Origin: an uncultured Flavobacteriales bacterium
Lineage (GTDB): Bacteria > Bacteroidota > Bacteroidia > Flavobacteriales_D > Parvicellaceae
DNA length: 64,000 bases
Reading direction: 5' to 3'
NCBI GenBank assembly: GCA_943787535.1
Contig: CALSMU010000011.1
Coordinates: 62,001 to 126,000 of the forward strand
The translations under genes were made by a program, and so were the position numbers. Shown piece after piece: positions 1-8,068 of this stretch. How positions within the stretch are numbered: the stretch's first letter is position 1; the number at the start of each line of letters is the position of its first letter. Below the pieces are notes generated by a model that made no database searches, was not told the DNA's origin, and saw nothing but the letters and a program-made list of their open reading frames with translations.

Positions 1-81
1 TGTTTGTTCTTGAGAAACTTTAATTTCTTTCCAAAAAATAAATTACATGTTGATTTAAAGTTTAAAGGAGAAATTATATAG
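1..81 (+). CDS. 3' end of an unidentified upstream gene
   Basis: The frame is open from the first base to a TAG at 79-81, giving a 26-residue C-terminal tail (ending in KFKGEII). It lies 12 bp before the next glycosyltransferase on the same strand, which suggests the end of another gene of the polysaccharide operon. Nothing in the tail identifies a family. It could also be chance open frame. Confidence 0.4.
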   Translation, partial: CLFLRNFNFFPKNKLHVDLKFKGEII

Positions 82-93
82 AAAAACTTAGTT

Positions 94-1128
94 TTGGATC
101 TAGTCTCAGTTATAATGCCATCGTTTAATAGCTCTAAATTTATTGGAGAAACTATTGAATCTATTATTCATCAAAGCCACTCAAACTGGGAACTTATTAT
201 TATTGATGACGGAAGTGAAGATAACACTGTAAAAATCATTCAAAAATTCATTTCTAATGAATCACGAATTAAACTAATACAAAGAAACATAAATCCAAAA
301 GGCGCTCCTACTTGCAGAAATATTGGCATAGAAAATTCTAATGGTAATTATATTATTTTTCTTGATTCAGATGACATTTTAGCTAATTGGTGTTTGGAAT
401 CAAGATTAAAACATTTTAAGGAAAACAAAAATTGTCACTTTTTAGTATTTCAGACATTAATTTTCCATTCCACTTTACTTGACTCCAAAATACTTTGGAA
501 TAAATTAAAGGGTGACCATGATTTAGAAAGATTCAGCAAATCTGACAATATATGGCAAACCTCAAGTGTAATTTGGAAAAAAGAAGCACTGATAAAATTA
601 AATTATTGGGATGTAAGCCTAAAATGCTGGCAAGATTGGGAACTTCATTTAAGAGCATTAATCAGAGCTTTTAGTTATAAAAAAATCGATGCAATTCCTG
701 ATAGTTTTTATAGAAAACCTGAAAGACCAAATGAAAATTCAATTTCTAATCAAAAGAATTTAAGCGAATATTGGAATAATGTTGCATATGCAGTTATTAA
801 AATATCTAACATTTCTCCTAAAAACATAAAAATTAATCTAGCTTCAATAATTTTTAAGCATAGTATGGTTTTAATGGTTAATAAAGAAACATTTAATGGA
901 TTTAAATATATTACTTATTTAAGTAAAATTAATTTAAAGTATTTTTTTATCTGCTTTACTCACTTATTAATTAAATTCATTATTCTAAAATTAGTTGGAA
1001 TTGATTCTAAATTATTTAATTCAAGATTACTATTATCAAAAGATTTGATTGAAACAAACAGTACCTATTTAAAGGTGAATTTAAATGAAAGAGATTTTAA
1101 TGAATTAAAATCTAAGATTTCAGATTAA
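94..1128 (+). CDS. Glycosyltransferase family 2 (GT-A fold)
   Basis: Predicted to transfer a sugar from a nucleotide donor to a growing surface glycan on the cytoplasmic side of the inner membrane. The 344-aa protein has the GT2 N-terminal strand with PSFN (residues 9-12), IIDDGSEDNT (36-45), the metal-binding DSDD (91-94) and QDWELHLR (180-187), the place of the usual ED catalytic motif. The start is a TTG at 94. The next ATG (115) would remove the first beta-strand, and an in-frame TAG at 79-81 excludes a longer protein. A purine-rich AAAGGAG lies at 64-70, too far away to be a normal ribosome site. It is followed after 27 bp by a second GT2 gene. Donor and acceptor cannot be told from sequence. 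Confidence 0.85.
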   Translation: MDLVSVIMPSFNSSKFIGETIESIIHQSHSNWELIIIDDGSEDNTVKIIQKFISNESRIKLIQRNINPKGAPTCRNIGIENSNGNYIIFLDSDDILANWCLESRLKHFKENKNCHFLVFQTLIFHSTLLDSKILWNKLKGDHDLERFSKSDNIWQTSSVIWKKEALIKLNYWDVSLKCWQDWELHLRALIRAFSYKKIDAIPDSFYRKPERPNENSISNQKNLSEYWNNVAYAVIKISNISPKNIKINLASIIFKHSMVLMVNKETFNGFKYITYLSKINLKYFFICFTHLLIKFIILKLVGIDSKLFNSRLLLSKDLIETNSTYLKVNLNERDFNELKSKISD

Positions 1129-1155
1129 TTATTTTAGTTTCGTATATATTTTTTT

Positions 1156-2061
1156 ATGAAGTTTAGTATCATAATTCCAACATATAACAGAGCTAATTTC
1201 ATAGCAAAAGCTATTAATTCTGTTTTAAATCAATCCTATGAAAACTGGGAATTGATAATAGTAGATGATGGCTCTTCAGATAACACAAAAGATGTAATTG
1301 AAGAGTTTATGAGCATAGATTCTAGAATTAAATACTTATATCAGGTAAACTCTGAAAGAAGCAAAGCAAGAAACAACGGAATAAAAAATTCAACTGGCGA
1401 TTTTATTTGTTTTATGGATAGTGATAATTTGTTTGAGAAAAATAGGTTGCTTGAATTACAAAAAGAATTAAAAAAAAAGTCAAGACCAGCAGTTTTTTAC
1501 ACCTCAATTGATTATGTTAAAGATGGAAAATCAATTTTGGTGAAAAAAGGAGTTCATTTTCAAAACCCAATAAACAAAAATGCCTTAATTAAACAAATAA
1601 TCGCAACCCCTCAGTTATGCATTTCAAAAATCATATTAGAAAAATATAAATTTAATAGCCAAATTTCAGTTGGGGAAGATATGGAGCTTCTTTTCAGAAT
1701 TTTAGAAGAATTTCCTATTTATTATTTAGATGGTTACCCAACTGTTATAGAAATAGAACATGAAAATAGATCAGTAAATTATTCAAATTATTCAAACATA
1801 AAACAAATAGATGCTTTTAAACTAATGTTTAAAAAAGGACATCCAGCCTCAAAAGTTAATTGGAAACTTAAGAGGAAAAAATGGTCTGAAGTTTATTTGA
1901 GAGCTTGTTATTATTATTGTCTCAATAAATCTTTTTTCAATGCATTTAAATATATTTTTCAATCAGTATATATGAATCCATTTGATAAATTTATTTTCAA
2001 AATGAATATTGCATTTTATATTCTTTTTAGGAAAAACAAAATTAATAAATTAATAATGTAA
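1156..2061 (+). CDS. Glycosyltransferase family 2 (GT-A fold)
   Basis: A second GT2 enzyme of 301 aa. It has PTYNR (residues 8-12), IVDDGSSDNT (35-44), a DSDN metal-binding motif (88-91) and GEDMELLFR, the ED-containing motif that supplies the catalytic base in GT2 enzymes. The N-terminal half resembles the preceding gene (NWELII, DDGS, DNT in register), so the two may be old paralogues. Its TAA abuts the ATG of the next gene at 2062, indicating co-transcription and possibly coupled translation. It has the usual length for single-domain GT2 enzymes. Sugar specificity is unknown. Confidence 0.88.
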   Translation: MKFSIIIPTYNRANFIAKAINSVLNQSYENWELIIVDDGSSDNTKDVIEEFMSIDSRIKYLYQVNSERSKARNNGIKNSTGDFICFMDSDNLFEKNRLLELQKELKKKSRPAVFYTSIDYVKDGKSILVKKGVHFQNPINKNALIKQIIATPQLCISKIILEKYKFNSQISVGEDMELLFRILEEFPIYYLDGYPTVIEIEHENRSVNYSNYSNIKQIDAFKLMFKKGHPASKVNWKLKRKKWSEVYLRACYYYCLNKSFFNAFKYIFQSVYMNPFDKFIFKMNIAFYILFRKNKINKLIM

Positions 2062-3216
2062 ATGTCAATAAGAGTTTTACATATAATTAGATCGCTTCAT
2101 AGATCAGGAGCTGAAAGAATATGCCTAGATATTTGCAATGAGCTGTATAGTCGAAAAAACATTGAAGTCCTATTAGTTTCAATGAGCGAAGTTAATGAGT
2201 ATGAGGAGTTAACTATAGATATACCTTTCAAAACTATTAATTCAAAAGTCTTTCCTAGAATTTCAAAAAAAAGTATCATTGAAATCGATGAATTTAAAAA
2301 GGTAATTGATGAATTTAATCCTGATATTGTCCATAGTCATCTTTTTTGGTCCGAGCTATTATCTAGAGAATACATAAAACCAGAAATAGTATATATAACT
2401 CATTGCCATGACAATATGGTCGAGCTAAATAATTTTTCCATTAATACTTTGTTAAATAAGTTAAGTCTAGTAAGGTTTTATGAAAAAAAATGGATTACAC
2501 GAAAATATTTAAACTGTAACAACTATTTCTTAGCAATTTCAAAACATACACAAAAATATTTTAAAACGGTTTTACCAAAAAAAATAGCGAATAATGTTAT
2601 TTTGTTACCCAACGCCATAAATTTAGCGAAATTTAAGCTAAAATCTAAAAGAGCATATAGTCTAAGCAACTCAAAACTCAAATTAATTAATGTTGGGAGC
2701 TTTTATGTAAAGAAAAATCAACAATTTTTATTACAAGTTATAGCTGAATTAAAATCGCGAAATATTGATGTAGAACTTAAGTTATTAGGAGATGGGCCAG
2801 AAAAAAGCAATTTAATTAATCAAATAAATGATTTAAAAATAAACGAGCAGGTTAAATTATTAGGTAAAGTTGCTGACGTAGAAAATGAACTTTTTAACTC
2901 TCATATTTATGTGCATTCTGCATTATATGAGCCATTTGGTTTAGTTTTAGTCGAAGCTATGGCTGCTGGATTGCCAATTGTCTCAATTGATGGAAAAGGT
3001 AATACCGACCTTATATCAAATAACTACAATGGATTTATCATAGATAAACCAGACATTTCCCTTTTCACAGAGAAAATCCTATCAATTGCAAATAATGAAA
3101 ATTTATACAAACACATGTCAAATAATTCCTTAAAATTTTCTGATAATTTTTCAATTAAAAATTACACCACAGAACTTATTAGTTTGTATAAAAAAATTCT
3201 TGAAAAAAAAGAATGA
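2062..3216 (+). CDS. Glycosyltransferase family 4 (GT-B fold)
   Basis: A retaining GT-B glycosyltransferase of 384 aa. The N-terminal acceptor domain begins VLHIIRSLHRSGAERI, the typical GT4 opening with the glycine-rich turn. The C-terminal donor domain has LLGDGPEK (about residue 242) and EPFGLVLVEAMAAGLPIV (about 291-308), whose glutamates bind the nucleotide-sugar. It starts directly after the previous stop codon and overlaps the next gene by 4 bp (ATGA at 3213-3216). It is therefore in the same tight operon as the two GT2 genes and the epimerase-like gene. The sugar transferred is not predictable. Confidence 0.88.
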   Translation: MSIRVLHIIRSLHRSGAERICLDICNELYSRKNIEVLLVSMSEVNEYEELTIDIPFKTINSKVFPRISKKSIIEIDEFKKVIDEFNPDIVHSHLFWSELLSREYIKPEIVYITHCHDNMVELNNFSINTLLNKLSLVRFYEKKWITRKYLNCNNYFLAISKHTQKYFKTVLPKKIANNVILLPNAINLAKFKLKSKRAYSLSNSKLKLINVGSFYVKKNQQFLLQVIAELKSRNIDVELKLLGDGPEKSNLINQINDLKINEQVKLLGKVADVENELFNSHIYVHSALYEPFGLVLVEAMAAGLPIVSIDGKGNTDLISNNYNGFIIDKPDISLFTEKILSIANNENLYKHMSNNSLKFSDNFSIKNYTTELISLYKKILEKKE

Positions 3217-4154
3217 AAGAAGAAAGTAAGAAGATATCATTGGAGCTAGGAAATACCTCGATGGAAAAATCATTGGGAATATACTACTTAGATATGAGGC
3301 CTGCGTTGGTTCATTATATCCCTAATAATATATGGGGAGGTAAATTTGATGATAATGGTGTTCCGATGGTTGTTGATGCAAATAATGATTTTTATTATTC
3401 TCCGGTCAATATCTGTCAATATTCTTTTATGTTATTAGCAGATTATATTGAAAATGAAAATAAGTCTCAAGTTACAATTTTAAAGTCTTGTATTAATAAA
3501 CTTGATGAAGGTAAAATTGAGACTAATGATTATATTTATTGGGAAAACACCAAGCCTAATAAAAGATATGACATATCTACCCCATGGGTTAGTGCTATGG
3601 ATCAAGGTCAGTGCTTATCTTTTTTTTTAAGATACTATCAAATAACTGGAGAATCATATTATTTGAAAAAAGCGCATAAAATATTTAAGTATTTTAATGT
3701 ATCTGTAAAAGATGGTGGGTTTAAAAAAGTTGATTCCAAAGGATTTTTATGGTTTGAAGAATACCCATCTACACCATCTTCATATGTTTTAAATGGTTTT
3801 ATATATGCTCTGTATGGATTATATGATTATTTTAGAATTACAAAAAACAAAACTGCAAAAATATTTATTGATGAATCGAACAAAACACTAATTGATAATA
3901 TTCATAAATATGATTGCTTCTATTGGTCTAAATATGACTTATTGAAAAAAGAATTAGTGAGATATTATTACCAAAAAAATGTACATGTTCCCCAACTGAA
4001 ATCATTGTATCTATTAACTGGAAATGAAATTTTCAACTTTTATTCATTAAAATGGGAGAAAAATGTTAATTCATTTAATTTCTTTTTCGTTCAAATTATG
4101 TATAGAATCAAACCAAGATTTGATAAACTAATAAAAAAAGTAACCAAGAATTAA
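3213..4154 (+). CDS. D-glucuronyl C5-epimerase-like protein (GLCE C-terminal domain)
   Basis: The 313-aa protein carries hallmarks of the glucuronyl C5-epimerase C-terminal domain (PF06662): WVSAMDQGQCLSFFLRYYQITG starting at residue 125, WFEEYP (180-185) and YVLNGFIYALYGLYDY (191-206). Enzymes of this family invert C5 of glucuronate in a finished or growing polymer, giving iduronate, as in heparin-type chains. There is no signal peptide or membrane segment, so it would act in the cytoplasm or on lipid-linked glycan. At 313 aa it is much shorter than animal GLCE, comparable to the catalytic (alpha/alpha) part. Overlap by ATGA with the upstream GT4 ties it to the same glycan. The substrate (GlcA or another uronate) is inferred. 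Confidence 0.75.
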   Translation: MKEESKKISLELGNTSMEKSLGIYYLDMRPALVHYIPNNIWGGKFDDNGVPMVVDANNDFYYSPVNICQYSFMLLADYIENENKSQVTILKSCINKLDEGKIETNDYIYWENTKPNKRYDISTPWVSAMDQGQCLSFFLRYYQITGESYYLKKAHKIFKYFNVSVKDGGFKKVDSKGFLWFEEYPSTPSSYVLNGFIYALYGLYDYFRITKNKTAKIFIDESNKTLIDNIHKYDCFYWSKYDLLKKELVRYYYQKNVHVPQLKSLYLLTGNEIFNFYSLKWEKNVNSFNFFFVQIMYRIKPRFDKLIKKVTKN

Positions 4155-4155
4155 G

Positions 4156-5415
4156 CTAAAAATTTATGCATAAATCGTTTAATTTTTCTGCAAAATTAGT
4201 GTAATTAGAATTTGCATTAAATTTTTCTTTCCATGTAAAAAACGCTTCTAATCTTATTGCTTTTTTATCTGCTGTCGATAAATTAACATAATTCATGATT
4301 GAGTTAGCAATTTCCTGAGGGGTTGGGTTTTCATCAAATAAAACACCATTTTTGTTACTAACAATTTCAGAAACCCCACCAACATTAGTAGCGAAACACG
4401 GAATGCCAAAGCTCATCGCTTCCATTATAGAAACAGGAATACCTTCTGTCGAACTTGTGTTAATAAATAGATCTACAGTGTTATTACTGTACCAATTCAT
4501 TAATTCAAAATTGGGAATGTTACCCATAAATATAAAGTTTACTGATTTAGGTAAATTTTTCGCAGCCAGCAACTTTAAATCTTCAAACATTTCCCCAGTA
4601 CCAAAATGAACCCATTTAACCTGATTAACATTTAATAGAGATAAGCTATTAATTATTAAATCAATTCTTTTTAAAGGAATTAAATTTGAACAAGAAACTA
4701 CAACTATTTCATTTTTAGATTTAATGCTAAAATTTATTTTTTTTTTTGATAGAGTTTGATTTATCCCTAGCCTTGATAACACAAAATTATTGTCATAAAC
4801 TTTCCATACTTTACTACAATAATCAATTCCCTTAACAGAAATAGAGTGAATATTATCTAAATTATTTGACAATAAATTCCGAAAAGGTAAGTAACCATAT
4901 TTAGATGGTTCAAAATAAACATCCCAACCATGAATACGTGAAATTGTTTTACAATAGAATTTTTTTCTTAGAATTGCAAGAGCTATAGCACTATCATTGC
5001 ACCAATAGGAATAAAATATGGGATTTTTCTTATTTGAAATGTTTTTGTAAACTTTCGATAACCTTTTGGCATTTTGTAAAGAAATAATCATTGTTTTAAT
5101 TAACCCTAGGCTTAAATTTCGATTGTAATTATTCTTAATAAAAGATCTTTCGGTTATAAAAAGTTTTGAAAATATTTGAAATAAACTTAAAATTTTTTCG
5201 TAGAAATTTAGGTTATATCTGCATCTGTGTACTTTTATATTATTTGGGATATTTCTGAGATCTGAAGATTTTAAATCATGTGAAATTATTAATATATCAT
5301 TGAAATATTTAGCTAAATAGGGTAATTCTGTTTCAATAAACGGTTCCGCTTTTCCAAAGGGAAATTTAGCCGTAATTAAAATCAACTGATGGGAGTTATT
5401 TTTTATATTTGTCAC
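4156..5415 (-). CDS. Glycosyltransferase family 4 (GT-B fold)
   Basis: GT4-like enzyme of about 420 aa. Visible features are the N-terminal LITAKFPFGKAEPFIETELPYLAKYF, a linker with SRIHGWDVYFE, and the donor-domain motif STEGIPVSIMEAMSFGIPCFATNVGGVSEIV, in which the E-x7-E glutamates of GT4 are recognisable. The start is uncertain: GTG at 5415, TTG at 5385 and TTG at 5430 are all in frame. The frame runs into the divergent gene starting at about 5416/5425, so a start at or below 5415 is most likely. It is convergent with the epimerase-like gene (1 bp between stops) and the only minus-strand gene in this part of the locus. Confidence 0.85.
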   Translation of the reverse strand: MTNIKNNSHQLILITAKFPFGKAEPFIETELPYLAKYFNDILIISHDLKSSDLRNIPNNIKVHRCRYNLNFYEKILSLFQIFSKLFITERSFIKNNYNRNLSLGLIKTMIISLQNAKRLSKVYKNISNKKNPIFYSYWCNDSAIALAILRKKFYCKTISRIHGWDVYFEPSKYGYLPFRNLLSNNLDNIHSISVKGIDYCSKVWKVYDNNFVLSRLGINQTLSKKKINFSIKSKNEIVVVSCSNLIPLKRIDLIINSLSLLNVNQVKWVHFGTGEMFEDLKLLAAKNLPKSVNFIFMGNIPNFELMNWYSNNTVDLFINTSSTEGIPVSIMEAMSFGIPCFATNVGGVSEIVSNKNGVLFDENPTPQEIANSIMNYVNLSTADKKAIRLEAFFTWKEKFNANSNYTNFAEKLNDLCINF

Positions 5416-5424
5416 ATGGCAAAT

Positions 5425-6723
5425 ATGCAAAAACTACTGATAATATCATACTTTTTTCCTCCTTGTAATCTTACAGCTAGTCAAAGGACATTAGCCTGGT
5501 CTCAATATTTGCATGAATTTGGATTTTATCCAATTATTATTTCTCGTAAATGGGAAAAAGAAATAATAGAACTTAAAGACATGTCGGCATCTACTTCGAA
5601 AGGGTGTGAAATAAAAAAAGATAAAAAGCATACAATAATTAGGGTTCCTTTTTCAGGATCTTTGAAAGATAGATTATATTCCAAGTATGGTGATACAAAA
5701 TGGAGTATACTAAGGAAGTTCTTATCTCTTTTTGAAATAATAATGCAAAATTTTTTCGTTGCAATTAATCCTTCAAAATTAATATATTATAAAGCTAAAT
5801 CTATACTCCAAAACGATAGCACTATTTCAAAAGTAATTATCACTGGATCACCTTTTATTTGTTTTTATTATGGCTATCTCTTAAAAAAGAAGTTTCCTCA
5901 TATTAAATGGATAGCAGATTACAGAGATGACTGGAGCACTACTGACTTAAAAAAACCAAAATCGGTATTAAAAAAAGTTTTATTCAGTTTAGAAAAGAAT
6001 AGAGAATTAAAGTGGTTAAGTAACGCTTCAACTTTTACTACTGTTTCTGAGTTTTACGAAAAAAAAATTAACAATTTTATTTTAAAAAAGGGACATGTTT
6101 TGTTAAATGGATATGATGAGAAATTTGACGATTTTCAGAGTTTAAAATCTTTTGAAAATGAATTTATAATAACTTATAATGGAAGCTTGTATCATTCTCA
6201 GGATATTGAACCATTTATCATGATTATTATTAAACTTATCAAGGAGTTTAAAGAAATAATAAAGATTAAATTATTGTTTCCAGGTCTTGCATTTGATAAT
6301 GAACAAAAATATAGAGTTGAAAAATTACTGTTAGGTTTTGAAAATCACTATTGGATTTCTGGTAGAATTGAAAGAAAAAAAGTTATTCAATTACAATTTA
6401 AATCACATTTGCTATTAATGATCAGTCACAAAGGGTTAAAAGGAATTCCTAGTAGTAAGCTTTATGAATATGTTGGACTAAAAAAACCCATTTTACTTTA
6501 TCCAAATGACAAAGATATTATTGAAAAAACACTTATAGAAACTGGCCTAGGTGTTGTTTGTAATAGTACTGATGAAATGGAAAAAAAACTAAGAAACATT
6601 ATTTACTCACATATTAAAAAAGAAAAAAATTGTATAGAGCCTAATCTAAAATCTATTCAAAACTATACAAGAAAGAATCAAACAAAAATTCTTGCTAATA
6701 TTATTAACTCTTTGAATTCGTGA
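5425..6723 (+). CDS. Glycosyltransferase, GT4-like (GT-B fold)
   Basis: A 432-aa protein beginning MQKLLIISYFFPPCNLTASQRTLAW, the typical opening of a GT4 subgroup (ISYFFPP followed by R..W). The C-terminal donor half contains YNGSLYHSQD, LLMISHKG and PSSKLYEYVGLKKPILLYP, the Rossmann segment that contacts the nucleotide-sugar. An upstream ATG at 5416 adds three residues and one at 5389 adds twelve. The ATG at 5425 or 5416 is preferred because the core fold starts there and the longer form would overlap the divergent glycosyltransferase. Between the two divergent starts there is almost no room for promoters. Donor unknown. Confidence 0.82.
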   Translation: MQKLLIISYFFPPCNLTASQRTLAWSQYLHEFGFYPIIISRKWEKEIIELKDMSASTSKGCEIKKDKKHTIIRVPFSGSLKDRLYSKYGDTKWSILRKFLSLFEIIMQNFFVAINPSKLIYYKAKSILQNDSTISKVIITGSPFICFYYGYLLKKKFPHIKWIADYRDDWSTTDLKKPKSVLKKVLFSLEKNRELKWLSNASTFTTVSEFYEKKINNFILKKGHVLLNGYDEKFDDFQSLKSFENEFIITYNGSLYHSQDIEPFIMIIIKLIKEFKEIIKIKLLFPGLAFDNEQKYRVEKLLLGFENHYWISGRIERKKVIQLQFKSHLLLMISHKGLKGIPSSKLYEYVGLKKPILLYPNDKDIIEKTLIETGLGVVCNSTDEMEKKLRNIIYSHIKKEKNCIEPNLKSIQNYTRKNQTKILANIINSLNS

Positions 6724-6786
6724 TAAACAAAAACAAATTTTCAGTACAATATAAACTTTACTTTAGAATTTAATAATCTCAAAAAT

Positions 6787-6983
6787 ATGTTTGGAATAGT
6801 TGGTTTTATTCTTAGAAAGTATTCAGGAAGCTTTTGATAAATGGCGCCTACATTCAGTTGCGAAATTAAATGGAATTTTTTCTATTTATTACCAACAAGA
6901 AAACAAATTATTCCGTTGTAAAGGGGTTAGTTGATGAATTTAGTTATAAAGAAAACTATTTACAAAAAAAATATTTATATTAA
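6787..6983 (+). pseudogene. Decayed remnant of an asparagine-synthetase-like gene (glutaminase domain)
   Basis: Three short pieces in different frames resemble parts of the intact asnB at 8069. At 6787, MFGIVGFI matches the MCGIAGFI amino terminus but with the catalytic Cys2 (TGT) changed to Phe (TTT). A second frame at 6812-6931 reads LESIQEAFDKW, then VAKLNGIFSIYYQQENKLF, matching the ILHAYKQW and RFIGMFVIVIYDSKNNSIF region. A third frame from about 6921 reads GLVDEFSYKENYLQKKYLY up to TAA, possibly the C-terminal DYVETYICKERIEEQGFF region. Stops and frame changes separate the pieces and most of the gene is missing. The first two matches are clear by eye; the third is weak. Confidence 0.5.
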
Positions 6984-7003
6984 TTAATTTTTAATAATTT
7001 ATA

Positions 7004-7879
7004 ATGAAAAATTATATTCATAATGCATGTCTTATATGCAATAACCCTTCATTAAAGGATTTGCCTAATTATAAGTTTGCTTTTTTAACAAAATGTACTC
7101 GATGCAAATTTATTTTTTCAAAAAAGATACCCTCTCAGCAGGAGCTTATTGACCATTACAATGGATATTCCAGAAGTGATTACCTATCCCCAATAACTGT
7201 AAAAAGATATAACGAGTTACTAGATAGCTTTGAAAAGTTTAAGAAAACTGGAAAAATTTTAGATGTTGGTTGTGGTATTGGCTACTTTTTAGATGAAGCA
7301 AAAAAAAGGGGATGGGAAGTTTATGGAACTGAATTTACGGATGAAGCCGTTTCTATCTGCGTTAACAAGGGGGTACAAGTAAACCAAGGGAAACTAGATC
7401 CAAATAATTATAGTCCTGGAATGTTTGACATCATTACTTCATTCGAAGTTTTGGAACATATCAATAACCCAATTGAAGAACTAAATAATTTTAATCATTT
7501 AATCAGAAAAGGTGGTCTTGTATATCTAACAACTCCTAATTTTAACTCTTTGTTGAGATATCGTTTAAAATCTGCTTATAACATAATTTGTTATCCTGAA
7601 CACCTAAGCTATTACACTCCTCGAACATTAAAAAAGCTTTTCAAATTGTGTGGGTTTAAAAGTCAAAAAATTAAAACTACAGGATTTAGCTTGACACGAT
7701 TAAAAACCAGTCAAGGAAAAAGTGATCAGGCAATTATTTCTAAAACATCAGATGATGAGAAAATTAGAAATAAATTTGAAACAAAGTGGTATTTATCTCT
7801 AATTAAGTCAATTATGAATGGAGGGCTTACATTAATAGGTAAAGGTGATAGCTTAAAAGGGTACTTTATAAAGAATTAA
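7004..7879 (+). CDS. Class I SAM-dependent methyltransferase with N-terminal Cys4 motif
   Basis: 291 aa. The N-terminus carries two CxxC pairs (Cys9/12 and Cys31/34), a probable zinc-binding knuckle seen in many polysaccharide-locus methyltransferases. The core has the SAM-binding glycine motif DVGCGIGYF (87-95), an acidic E/D after the second strand (YGTEF) and a Methyltransf_23-like central region FDIITSFEVLEHINNP. It probably methylates a sugar or sugar precursor of the locus glycan in the cytoplasm. It stands alone between an asnB relic and asnB. Substrate and methylated atom cannot be told. Confidence 0.82.
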   Translation: MKNYIHNACLICNNPSLKDLPNYKFAFLTKCTRCKFIFSKKIPSQQELIDHYNGYSRSDYLSPITVKRYNELLDSFEKFKKTGKILDVGCGIGYFLDEAKKRGWEVYGTEFTDEAVSICVNKGVQVNQGKLDPNNYSPGMFDIITSFEVLEHINNPIEELNNFNHLIRKGGLVYLTTPNFNSLLRYRLKSAYNIICYPEHLSYYTPRTLKKLFKLCGFKSQKIKTTGFSLTRLKTSQGKSDQAIISKTSDDEKIRNKFETKWYLSLIKSIMNGGLTLIGKGDSLKGYFIKN

Positions 7880-8055
7880 TTTTGAATGAAAATAATGGAC
7901 TCATCAAAATTGAAAAACCATCATTAATTTCTTTTTAGGAAGGTTTAGAGTTGTGGATAGTTTGAATGGAGCCTTTGTGAAAGAGTGAACCTTCATTCAC
8001 AATAATAATTTGATAAACTATTCCCTTTGTCCTCCATCTTATCATAAGTTAAAAG

Positions 8056-8063
8056 TATATTTG
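8056..8063 (+). promoter_or_regulatory. Bacteroidota -7 box (TATATTTG) before asnB
   Basis: TATATTTG is a perfect match to TAnnTTTG and ends five bases before the asnB ATG (8069), so transcription would begin at or next to the start codon. No TTG is found at the -33 distance. Confidence 0.55.
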
Positions 8064-8068
8064 TAGCA

